A stretch of 64,000 bases of DNA from contig NZ_AOLM01000027.1 of the NCBI RefSeq assembly GCF_000337835.1, forward strand, positions 245,354 to 309,353, in the 5' to 3' direction. The notes below the pieces were generated by a model. The model was given only the letters and a program-made list of their open reading frames with translations. It had not been told where the DNA came from and did no database searches. How positions within the stretch are numbered: the first letter of the stretch is position 1; each line of letters opens with the position of its first letter. The position numbers and the translations under genes are program-made. Below, piece by piece: positions 24,092 to 31,068 of the stretch. Origin of the DNA: Haloferax sulfurifontis ATCC BAA-897 (GTDB lineage Archaea; Halobacteriota; Halobacteria; Halobacteriales; Haloferacaceae).

Positions 24092-24769
24092 TTAGCGGTC
24101 CGCGGCGGAGGTGACCGCGTCGTCGCCGCCACCGCCTCGGTAGAGCGCCGCGATTCGCTCTACGGTCCCCTCGGAGACGGTCTCGTCGGCCGGGGGGAAG
24201 TCGCCGTCGTGGGAGTCGGCCAGCCCGGCGGCGTACTCCACGAGGGCGGTCGGCGGGGCCGAGCCGACGGCCGTGGTGCCGGCGACGACGGCGAGCGTGC
24301 AGATGTTCACTTCGAGTTCGCCGTCGAGGTCCGGGCGCGCCGCCTCGTCTGCCGAGCGGCGGCGGGTCTGGTCGCGGCCGAAGGCGCGGACCGTCTCGAC
24401 GGCGTGGTCGGCGGCCTCGGTTCGGGCGAGGAGGTAGAAGCCGCGCGAGACGAGCACGTCCGCCGCGAGGATGTCGAGGTCGGCGTCGGTGTCCGCCTCG
24501 GGGGAGTCGAGGTGCGACCACGGCTCGTCGTGGGCGAGCGCTCGGGTGAGCCGGAGGCCCTCGTAGATGAGTTGCACTCCGGCCGCGCGGGAGGCCAGCC
24601 CGTTCAGGTCGACCTTCGGTTCGACGGCCCGCGCGCTCACGAACGTGAGCACTGCCGGCGTCAAGGAGGCGGCGTCGAGGCGTTCGTCCAGCGCCGCGCG
24701 GAGGGCCTCGGGCTCGATGTCGGAGAGGGCCTCGCGCGCGGCCTCGCGGGCTCGCACGGCGTCGTCCAT
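24092..24769 (-). CDS. DUF7114-like haloarchaeal protein
   Basis: 225 residues from the ATG at 24769 (MDDAVRAREAAREALSDIEP). It is almost all helical. The segments AAGVQLIYEGLRLTRALAHDEPW and DLDILAADVLVSRGFYLLARTEAA resemble the helices of polyprenyl diphosphate synthases, but the DDxxD metal-binding motifs are absent, so an enzymatic role of that kind is doubtful. I recall it as family DUF7114, restricted to haloarchaea. It is divergent from the enoyl-CoA hydratase-like gene. Confidence 0.6.
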   Translation of the reverse strand: MDDAVRAREAAREALSDIEPEALRAALDERLDAASLTPAVLTFVSARAVEPKVDLNGLASRAAGVQLIYEGLRLTRALAHDEPWSHLDSPEADTDADLDILAADVLVSRGFYLLARTEAADHAVETVRAFGRDQTRRRSADEAARPDLDGELEVNICTLAVVAGTTAVGSAPPTALVEYAAGLADSHDGDFPPADETVSEGTVERIAALYRGGGGDDAVTSAADR

Positions 24770-24829
24770 CGGCCGATACTTACGGTTGGGAGGGCAAAGA
24801 CCTTTGGAAAACCACGGCACAACGGGCGT

Positions 24830-25525
24830 ATGATACGGACGACGGACGACGGCGACCTCCGGGTCGTGACCATCGACCGCCCGGCGCGACGGAACGCCCT
24901 CAGACCGACCGACCTCGACGCACTCGAAGCCGCGGTCACGGGTACCGATGCGCCGGTCGTCCTCCTCCGGGGGAGCGGCCCGGCGTTCTGCGCCGGCGCG
25001 GACCTCGACAGCGTCGCCGACCTCGACGACCCCGAGGGATTCGCACAACACGGCCAGCGCGTCGCCGACGCCATCGAATCGGCCGAATCAGTCGTCGTCG
25101 CCGGCATCGACGGCGCGGCCCGCGGCGGCGGCGTCGAACTCGCGCTCGCCTGCGACGTGCGGGTGGCCACCCCGCGTGCGACCCTCGGCGAGCCGGGCGT
25201 CCGACTCGGGCTGTTCGGCGCGTGGGGTGGGACCGTTCGCCTCCCGCGCGTCGTCGGCGAGGGCCACGCCCTCGAATTCTCGCTTTCGGGCCGCGTCGTC
25301 GACGCCGACGAAGCCCTCCGAATGGGGCTCGTCTCCCGAATCGTCGACGACCCGCGGGCGGTCGCGGCCTCGATGGCCGACAACGACCACCGGTCGCTCC
25401 GAATCGTCAAGGAGCGACTGCGCGACCGCGGCGACCGAGAAGAACGACTCGACCGGGAAGCCGCCGACTTCGCGGAGTTGCATCGGGCGAACGCCGACGA
25501 CATCGCGGCGGCGCGCGAAAAGTGA
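24830..25525 (+). CDS. Enoyl-CoA hydratase/isomerase family protein
   Basis: 231 residues, somewhat short for the crotonase fold. The oxyanion-hole segments are FCAGADLDSV and GIDGAARGGGVELALACD. Of the two catalytic glutamates of classic hydratases, the first is kept (GGGVE), but the second position, normally in a G-x-P-E motif, reads GEPGVRLG with Gly. It therefore may not hydrate enoyl-CoA and could act on another CoA thioester. The ATG at 24830 is the first sensible start; the upstream frame is antisense to the DUF7114-like gene. Confidence 0.85.
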   Translation: MIRTTDDGDLRVVTIDRPARRNALRPTDLDALEAAVTGTDAPVVLLRGSGPAFCAGADLDSVADLDDPEGFAQHGQRVADAIESAESVVVAGIDGAARGGGVELALACDVRVATPRATLGEPGVRLGLFGAWGGTVRLPRVVGEGHALEFSLSGRVVDADEALRMGLVSRIVDDPRAVAASMADNDHRSLRIVKERLRDRGDREERLDREAADFAELHRANADDIAAAREK

Positions 25526-25558
25526 GTTCAGCGGGCGGGGTGGCGGGTCCGTGGCGAC

Positions 25559-26389
25559 CTACACGTCGAGCGCCGACGGCGCGGGCGGCATCGACCGCTT
25601 GTGGGCGCTCCCCTCGACGAGGCCGACCACGCGGTCGACCTGTTGTTCGGTCACGTCGAGGTGACGGACCGTCGCGGACTTCGAGAGCGGGCCGTCCACG
25701 TGGAGCGCGAGAATCGCGTCGAGCGCGTCGTAGGTGAGGCCGAGTTCGCCCTCGTCGGTCTGTCCGGACCACATCTCGGCCGACGGGGTCTGCAACACGA
25801 GGTCTTCCGGCACGCCGACGTGGGCGGCCAGCTGGCGGACCTGCTGTTTGTAGAGGTTCCCGATGGGGTTGCAGTCGACCGCCTGGTCGCCGTACTTCGT
25901 GAAGTAGCCGGTCATCGCCTCGGCGCGGTTGCCCGTCCCGAGCACGATGCGGTTCTCGTGGTTGGCGACGAAGTAGTTGAGCACCGCCCGCGTGCGGACG
26001 TAGACGTTTCCGGCGGCCATGCGGTCGTCGGCCGCCTCGGGGAACGTGTCGAAGAACGTCTCCGCGATGGGCTGAATCTCGACCACGTCGTACTCGATTT
26101 CCAGCATCTCGGCGACTCCCTCGGCGTCGCTCATCATGTCCTCGTCGTTCGCCACGCTCGGCATGACGAGCCCGTGGAGGTTCTCCTTCCCGAGCGCCTC
26201 GACGGCGAGGAAGGCGGTGAGCGTCGAGTCGATACCCCCGGACAGCCCGATGACGGCCCCATCGGCACCGGCGGCCTCGACGGTGTCTTCGATGAAGGTC
26301 GTGATGTGCTCGCGGTGCGCTTCGAGTTCCTCGTCGGACAGCAGGAGGTCGAACGGAGCGTCCTCCGAGAGAACGTCGACGGATGTCAT
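25559..26389 (-). CDS. nadE: NAD synthase
   Basis: 276 residues from the ATG at 26389 (MTSVDVLSEDAPFDLLLSDEE). The ATP pyrophosphatase P-loop GLSGGIDST is at 48-56, followed by the deamido-NAD site features RTRAVLNYFVANHENRIVLGTGNRAE and GYFTKYGDQAVDCNPIGNLYKQQVR. It lacks a glutaminase domain, so it is the ammonia-using type, turning nicotinate adenine dinucleotide into NAD. A CCTATTT box about 25 bases upstream fits a leaderless transcript. Confidence 0.94.
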   Translation of the reverse strand: MTSVDVLSEDAPFDLLLSDEELEAHREHITTFIEDTVEAAGADGAVIGLSGGIDSTLTAFLAVEALGKENLHGLVMPSVANDEDMMSDAEGVAEMLEIEYDVVEIQPIAETFFDTFPEAADDRMAAGNVYVRTRAVLNYFVANHENRIVLGTGNRAEAMTGYFTKYGDQAVDCNPIGNLYKQQVRQLAAHVGVPEDLVLQTPSAEMWSGQTDEGELGLTYDALDAILALHVDGPLSKSATVRHLDVTEQQVDRVVGLVEGSAHKRSMPPAPSALDV

Positions 26390-26547
26390 GACCCCCGGTT
26401 GGGTCTGGGGGGCCAAATAGGCACGTGTCACGCGAAAACAATGGACGGCCGTCCAGTTTTCGCGGGGGTTCGATGGGGTGAAGCGCTACGTTCAAGTGCC
26501 CCCGCGGTCTACGAATTTTTGCTTCGGAACGCGGTTCGAAGCGGAGC

Positions 26548-26713
26548 GCGCCGATGTGTTGTCGAACGACGTGAGACAACGCGCGGGGCGAACGAATGTG
26601 AGCGCCGATGGGTGACTGAACGAAGTGAAGTCAGCCACGGGGCGAACGAATGTGAGCGCCGATGGTCGACCGAGCGGAGCGAGGTCGAGTCAGGGGCGCA
26701 AGCGAAGCGTAGC
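26548..26713. repeat. Three tandem 54-58 base repeats copying the tRNA-Gly 5' end
   Basis: Units begin at 26548, 26602 and 26656, and the tRNA gene itself begins the next period at 26714. Each unit starts with GCGCCGATG, the first nine bases of tRNA-Gly, then carries a hairpin whose stem differs (GTTGTC/GACAAC; TGACT/AGTCA; CGACC/GGTCG) while the 11-base loop stays GA-rich (GAACGACGTGA, GAACGAAGTGA, GAGCGGAGCGA). Units one and two end in GGGGCGAACGAATGTGA. This looks like stepwise duplication of the tRNA upstream border. Confidence 0.75.
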
Positions 26714-26784
26714 GCGCCGATGGTCCAGTGGTAGGACACGAGCTTCCCAAGCTCGGAGCCCGGGTTCAATTCCCGGTCGGCGCA
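26714..26784 (+). tRNA. tRNA-Gly (anticodon CCC)
   Basis: The acceptor GCGCCGA pairs with TCGGCGC, with A as the discriminator. The D-arm is GTCCAGTGGTAGGAC. The anticodon stem CGAGC/GCTCG encloses TTCCCAA (anticodon CCC), and the T-arm is CCGGG-TTCAATT-CCCGG. No intron. It is embedded in repeats on both sides that copy its two ends. Confidence 0.96.
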
Positions 26785-27119
26785 TCTTCTGAACGGAATC
26801 AGACGAGGAGCCGAACGGCTCTGAGTCCTATGGAGTGAAGAGATGCGATCCGAGGGAATTGAATCAGCGAGCAACGCGAAGCGTTGCGAGTGAGGTACAA
26901 TTCCCGGTCGGCGCACTTCCGGTGAGACGCTGTCTCACCGACGTACCGTTCGCTTCACTCACGGTACTCCCTCCAGTCGTTTGCCGACCGACCTTCGCAA
27001 ACCTTCGGTTTGCTCAGTTCTGGCGAGATGCTATCTCGCCAACGTGCCGCTCGTTTCACTCGCGGCACTCCCGGTCGGCGTACAACCGGTTTTATTGACA
27101 GTTGTCCGAACGGGACGAC
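26785..27119. repeat. Hairpin array with duplicated tRNA-Gly 3' end
   Basis: The last 18 bases of tRNA-Gly recur exactly at 26898-26915, and a shorter TCCCGGTCGGCG copy occurs at about 27069-27080. Between them lie several hairpins: AGCCG/CGGCT (26809-26820), GCAACGC-GAA-GCGTTGC (26871-26887) and GCAAACC-TTC-GGTTTGC (26997-27013), plus a 101-base-spaced pair of double hairpins starting at 26921 and 27022. In that pair both stems have changed compensatorily. No protein gene is convincing here. A TTTTATT box at about 27090 serves the next gene. Confidence 0.7.
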
Positions 27120-27299
27120 ATGGAAACTGAAGCGGCCCTCCTGTCGATTCGACGCTGGCTGATGGCGCTCGCGCTGTTACTCACGGTTCAGATGTACACC
27201 GACGCAGTCGGCTGGACCGGTCAGCCGGTCCCGCTCGCGCTACTGGGCGCGGGCGTCTACGTCGCCATCGCGTTGTTTCTCACCTTCTTCGAAGAATAG
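27120..27299 (+). CDS. Small two-helix membrane protein
   Basis: 59 residues from the ATG at 27120, with a TTTTATT box about 27 bases upstream (leaderless). Two hydrophobic helices (WLMALALLLTVQMY and PLALLGAGVYVAIALFLTFF) are joined by a GWTGQPV turn, and the protein ends in acidic residues. No family recognised. Confidence 0.65.
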   Translation: METEAALLSIRRWLMALALLLTVQMYTDAVGWTGQPVPLALLGAGVYVAIALFLTFFEE

Positions 27300-27313
27300 C
27301 CCGCCGCGCCGAC

Positions 27314-27493
27314 TCAGAAAAACAGGTTCTGCACGTCGTCGAACTGCGGAGACTCCGAACGGAACACCGGCTCGCGGGCGGTCTGGCGAATCATCGCGTG
27401 GCGTTCGAGGGCCGAGTCGAATTCGAGAATCGCCCGCTCGATGTCGCGGGCGAGCGCGTCGATTTCGCCGTGGAGTTCGTCGTCGTCGGCCAT
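27314..27493 (-). CDS. Small conserved-looking soluble protein
   Basis: 59 residues from the ATG at 27493 (MADDDELHGEIDALARDIERAILEFDSAL). The first 40 residues look like one amphipathic, coiled-coil-prone helix; the C-terminus FDDVQNLFF is hydrophobic. It converges with the membrane-protein gene. The longer upstream frame is rejected because it is not protein-like. Function unknown. Confidence 0.6.
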   Translation of the reverse strand: MADDDELHGEIDALARDIERAILEFDSALERHAMIRQTAREPVFRSESPQFDDVQNLFF

Positions 27494-27543
27494 GATACGC
27501 GTAGTTAGTCGAGGGCTGGTAAAACGGACTCGGCTACGGGTCG

Positions 27544-27840
27544 TCACCGGAGCCGTCGGGTGCAGTTCCAACAGAGGTCGAACGTGGTGTCGGCCTCGTT
27601 TTCGGCCCCGCAGTTCGGGCAGATGCGCTCGCCCGTCGGCGTCGTCTGCACGCCGGCCTGCGAGCCGTCGTCGAACGACGCCGCGATTTCGGGGTGAACG
27701 TAGCGGTCCGTCCGGGCGGAGTCTCGTCCGGTTCCCTCGCCCATCGTCGGCTCACCGCCGTTGACGAGGTACCGATAGACCAGAAGCTGGAGCAGGGTCA
27801 ACCCGAGGGCGTAGACGACGATCCAACCCCAGACGTCCAT
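27544..27840 (-). CDS. Membrane-anchored zinc-ribbon protein (DUF7577-like)
   Basis: 98 residues. An N-terminal helix (WGWIVVYALGLTLLQLLVYRYLV) anchors it, an acidic/Thr-rich linker follows, and the C-terminus is a zinc ribbon with ICPNCGAEN and LCWNCTRRLR giving two CxxC pairs. The start is the ATG at 27840, with a GTG one codon earlier. It resembles DUF7577 proteins of haloarchaea by memory. Role unknown; the ribbon may mediate protein contacts. Confidence 0.68.
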   Translation of the reverse strand: MDVWGWIVVYALGLTLLQLLVYRYLVNGGEPTMGEGTGRDSARTDRYVHPEIAASFDDGSQAGVQTTPTGERICPNCGAENEADTTFDLCWNCTRRLR

Positions 27841-27954
27841 CACACATTGACTTACGTTAGCATGCTATATCGGTCCTTCGGTCGAACGGGTCTGTTGAGG
27901 CTCTCGGCGGTGGTCACGGGCGATGCCGACGGGGCGGCTTCGCGTCGAAAAGGG

Positions 27955-28872
27955 CTACTCGCGCCGGTGGGAATCCACCGGGCCGTCGAGGTCGCGGTCG
28001 AACTCGTCGAAGGCCTCGATGTCGTCGGGGAGCTCGTAGGGAATCTCGCGCTCGTCGGCGCGGCGCTCGCCTCCGGCGTCGAGCGGTTCGGCCGCGTCCT
28101 CGAAGCCGGGCTTTACTTTCACGCTCTTGGCGGGGGAGCCGACCGCGATGTGGTGGGCGGGCACGTCGCCCTGTACGACCGACCGCGCGCCGACGATGGC
28201 GTTCTCGCCGACCGAAACGCCGGCGTTGACCATCGCGTCGTAGGTGATGCGCGCGTCGTCGCCGATGGTCGTGTGGTAGTTCCTGACCTCGGTCTGGTCG
28301 ACGGTGTCGTGGGAGTGGCTGTAGATGTGGGCGCTGTCGGAGATGGAGACGCGGTCGCCGATGGTGAGCTTCCCGCGGTCGTCGAGGTGGACGTCGTCGT
28401 GGATGACGGTGTTGTCGCCGACGGAGATGTTGTGGCCGTAGGAGAAGGTGACGCCCTTGAAGATGCGGAGGTTGTCGCCGGCCTCGGCGAACAGGTGGTC
28501 GGCGAGCATCTGCCGGAACCGGAGGGCGAAGGCGACGTTGTCGGCCATCGGCGTCGCGTCGAACTGCCGCCAGAGCCACTGGAGATGCTTCGAGCGCTTG
28601 AACCGCTCGTCGTCCTTCTCGGCGTAGTACTCGGCTTCGAGCGTCGCGTTGCACGGGTCGTACCCCTGCAACCGAACCCGCGTCGCGGGCGAGACGGGCT
28701 TGCCGTTCTGCCAGCGCTCCCACGCCTCGCGGTCGCCGAACAGGTCGATGAGGGTGTCCCGAACGACCGTGCAGGTGTCTTCGTCCGAGGCGAGCCGACC
28801 GTCAACCTCGTCGATAAACGCCTGTAAGCCTTCTTCGGCGTCCTCCGGAAGCGAAACGTGGACCTTCGTCAT
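27955..28872 (-). CDS. Left-handed beta-helix acyltransferase
   Basis: 305 residues. The N-terminal 130 residues are helical (MTKVHVSLPEDAEEGLQAFIDEV). The middle, about 135-240, shows hexapeptide repeats typical of acetyltransferases: ISVGDNTVIHDDVHLDDRGKLTIGDRVSISDSAHIYSHSHD is the core, with His residues that could act as the base, then VSVGENAIVGARSVVQGDVPAHHIAVGSPAKSV. The last part is a common feature of sugar or maltose O-acetyltransferases. The acceptor is unknown; a surface glycan or small metabolite is possible. The tail is acidic. Confidence 0.82.
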   Translation of the reverse strand: MTKVHVSLPEDAEEGLQAFIDEVDGRLASDEDTCTVVRDTLIDLFGDREAWERWQNGKPVSPATRVRLQGYDPCNATLEAEYYAEKDDERFKRSKHLQWLWRQFDATPMADNVAFALRFRQMLADHLFAEAGDNLRIFKGVTFSYGHNISVGDNTVIHDDVHLDDRGKLTIGDRVSISDSAHIYSHSHDTVDQTEVRNYHTTIGDDARITYDAMVNAGVSVGENAIVGARSVVQGDVPAHHIAVGSPAKSVKVKPGFEDAAEPLDAGGERRADEREIPYELPDDIEAFDEFDRDLDGPVDSHRRE

Positions 28873-29063
28873 TGCACCGTCGTAAGCCGTCGAGATTCAA
28901 AGGGATTCGGTTGTGCGAACCCCGCGTCAGGCCTCCTCCGGGCAATACTGGCTGGTTCCGGGCGTTTGCGATGCGTGAAACCGAGCGTCGCGCGGGTCCG
29001 GAGATTCCCAGCGTACGGGAACAAAACACACGGAATAAGTCGCCCCAATTCGTAGGGCCGGCC

Positions 29064-30137
29064 ATGCACTACCGCGAACTCGGCACCTCCGGAATCGAAG
29101 TCAGCGAGGTCGGCTTCGGTGCGTGGGTCGTCGGGACCGACTGGTGGGGCGACCGCTCGGACGAAGACTCCATCGAGATGCTCCACCACGCCATCGAGCA
29201 GGGCATCGACTTCTTCGACACGGGCGACGTCTACGGCCACGGCCACTCCGAGGAAGTCGTCGGCGAGGCGCTTGCCGACTACCGCGACGAGGTCACCGTC
29301 GCCACCAAAATCGGCTACGACTTCTACAACAACCCCCAGGCCGGCCACGGCGAACTCCCCAAGGAGATAACCGGCGAGTGGGTCCGCGAGGCGACCGAAA
29401 AGAGCCTCGAACGCCTCGACATGGAGTACGTCGACCTCCTGCAACTCCACAACGCGAACGTCGACGAGGTCACGCCCGACGTGCTCGAAGCCCTCGACGA
29501 ACTGAAAGAGGAGGGTCTCATCGAGGCCACCGGCTGGGCGCTCGGCCCCTCCATCGGCTGGCTGGCCGAAGGCGACATGGCCATCGAAGAGGAGTTCGAC
29601 GCGCTCCAAATCGTCTGGAACGCCTTCGAGCAGGACGTGGGCAACCACTTCCTCGACACCATCCGCGAGACCGGCTCCCCGACGAGCCTCATCGCCCGCG
29701 TGCCGCACTCCTCGGGCCTCCTGAACGAGCAGGTCCGCCCCGAGACCGAACTCGGCTCCGGCGACCACCGCGGCTTCCGCCCCGACGAGTGGTACGAGAC
29801 GGGCTGGGAGAAACTCGAACAACTCCGCTTCCTCGAACGCGACGGCGAACGGACGATGGCGCAGGCGTCTATCGCCTACCTCCTCGGCTACGACGAGACC
29901 GCGGCCGTCACGCCGACGTTCCGCACGAAAGCCGACATCGACGAGTGGGCGAAGGCCTCCGACGTGCCGAAACTCACCGACGAGGAGATGACCCGCGTCG
30001 AGGAACTGTACGCGGACAACTTCGGCATCGACCGCTTCGACGGCATGGACGCGCTCCGCTCGTCGGTCGACGGCGACGACATCCGCGCGGCCGGCCTCGA
30101 CAAGCGCGTCGCGAAGGGCGCGCGCAACGAAGCATAA
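29064..30137 (+). CDS. Aldo/keto reductase family protein
   Basis: 357 residues, a TIM-barrel oxidoreductase using NAD(P)H. The catalytic tetrad is visible: Asp in IDFFDTGDVYG, Tyr in the same loop, Lys in VATKIGY and His in LLQLHNANV. The C-terminal cofactor region includes AQASIAYLLGYDETAAVTPTFRTKADIDEWAKA. The start is the ATG at 29064; the upstream frame overlaps the acyltransferase promoter. The substrate is not evident. The next small gene overlaps its stop. Confidence 0.9.
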   Translation: MHYRELGTSGIEVSEVGFGAWVVGTDWWGDRSDEDSIEMLHHAIEQGIDFFDTGDVYGHGHSEEVVGEALADYRDEVTVATKIGYDFYNNPQAGHGELPKEITGEWVREATEKSLERLDMEYVDLLQLHNANVDEVTPDVLEALDELKEEGLIEATGWALGPSIGWLAEGDMAIEEEFDALQIVWNAFEQDVGNHFLDTIRETGSPTSLIARVPHSSGLLNEQVRPETELGSGDHRGFRPDEWYETGWEKLEQLRFLERDGERTMAQASIAYLLGYDETAAVTPTFRTKADIDEWAKASDVPKLTDEEMTRVEELYADNFGIDRFDGMDALRSSVDGDDIRAAGLDKRVAKGARNEA

Positions 30138-30307
30138 TGGGTCGCCTGAAGACCCTCCTCGGCGTCACCGCGGTCGCCCACGTCGCGCTCGCGTGGCTGG
30201 TCAGTCTCGACGCCAAGAAGCGCGGCGACGACGCCGGCAAGTGGATTGCGCTGACGCTCCTCACCGGCGTTGTCGGTGCCGCGAAGTACGTCCGCGACGG
30301 CCGCTGA
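30137..30307 (+). CDS. Small membrane protein coupled to the aldo/keto reductase
   Basis: 56 residues. The ATG overlaps the stop of the reductase (TAATG), showing translational coupling. Two hydrophobic helices (LLGVTAVAHVALAWLVSL and WIALTLLTGVVGAAKYV) are separated by DAKKRGDDAGK. The arrangement resembles small phospholipase D-N/PLDc_N-type membrane proteins. Function unknown. Confidence 0.62.
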   Translation: MGRLKTLLGVTAVAHVALAWLVSLDAKKRGDDAGKWIALTLLTGVVGAAKYVRDGR

Positions 30308-30500
30308 CGACGGCGGTCCCGCGGCGGCTCGGTCGCGCGTTCGCTCGTTTTGGTTCGTTCTGTTTCCCTCGTTTCGGACGCTCACGAGGGCTCCCGTTCG
30401 ATATATATCCAACTTATAAGCCTACTACACCCCCGCCGTCGAACCCGACCGGTACGGTCGCCGCGGTGCGCTCGCGCCGGGGCGACGCGCACACCCGAAC

Positions 30501-30965
30501 ATGTCGAATTCAGCATCTCCCTCCCCCGAGACGCGGTCGGAGCGCGCGTACAGAACCTACCCGCTGGGCGTCCGAATCGTCGAGTACGACGACCCAGATG
30601 AGGAGGGTCGCCGATACGGCTTCCGCGCGCCCGACCACGCGGGCCGCGAGTTCGACGACCCCGACACGGCCGCGCTCTACGCCGACGTCTACTTCGACGT
30701 GAACGGGTTCGTCGAGGCCGGCACGGGCGACCGCGGCGTGCCGCCGGAAATCATTCAAGCGGGCCGCGACACCCTCGCCGCGTACTTCCTGACGCACCCC
30801 TACGCCGACGCCGACTGGGTGGCGTCGTTCTACGGGAAAAAGCGGGCGCGAATCGAGCGCTACGTCGCGGCCGTCCGACGACGCGCCGAGGAGATTCGAG
30901 ACGGGGTCGAGGCGCTCGAACGCGAGGGGAAGCCAGTCGCGGACGACGCGTCGGCCGCGGAGTGA
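30501..30965 (+). CDS. Uncharacterised haloarchaeal protein
   Basis: 154 residues. The N-terminal half is beta-rich (YPLGVRIVEYDDPDEEGRRYGFRAPDH), and the C-terminal half is helical (AAYFLTHPYADADWVASFYGKKRARIERYVAAVRRRAEEIRDGV). The helix with YGKKRARIERYV could contact nucleic acid, but I recognise no family. The upstream gap (30308-30500) has AT-rich boxes, ATATATAT near 30400 and TTATAAG near 30412, giving an unusually long leader. Charged, halophilic composition. Confidence 0.6.
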   Translation: MSNSASPSPETRSERAYRTYPLGVRIVEYDDPDEEGRRYGFRAPDHAGREFDDPDTAALYADVYFDVNGFVEAGTGDRGVPPEIIQAGRDTLAAYFLTHPYADADWVASFYGKKRARIERYVAAVRRRAEEIRDGVEALEREGKPVADDASAAE

Positions 30966-31068
30966 GACCGGACCGCTATATAATCAACAGACCGCTCTCC
31001 CTCGGACAGTATTGCAACCTTGTTGTCATATAAATCTACACGGGGGCCGGTTCCGCTTCTTCGGTCGC

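Noticed and set aside
26548..27068. A CRISPR array at the repeats around tRNA-Gly.
   Set aside because: The units lack unique spacers of even length and no cas genes are near; the repeats copy tRNA ends and are palindromic.
28869..29822. A long minus-strand frame opposite the aldo/keto reductase.
   Set aside because: It is a shadow typical of high-GC genes; the plus strand has all the catalytic residues.
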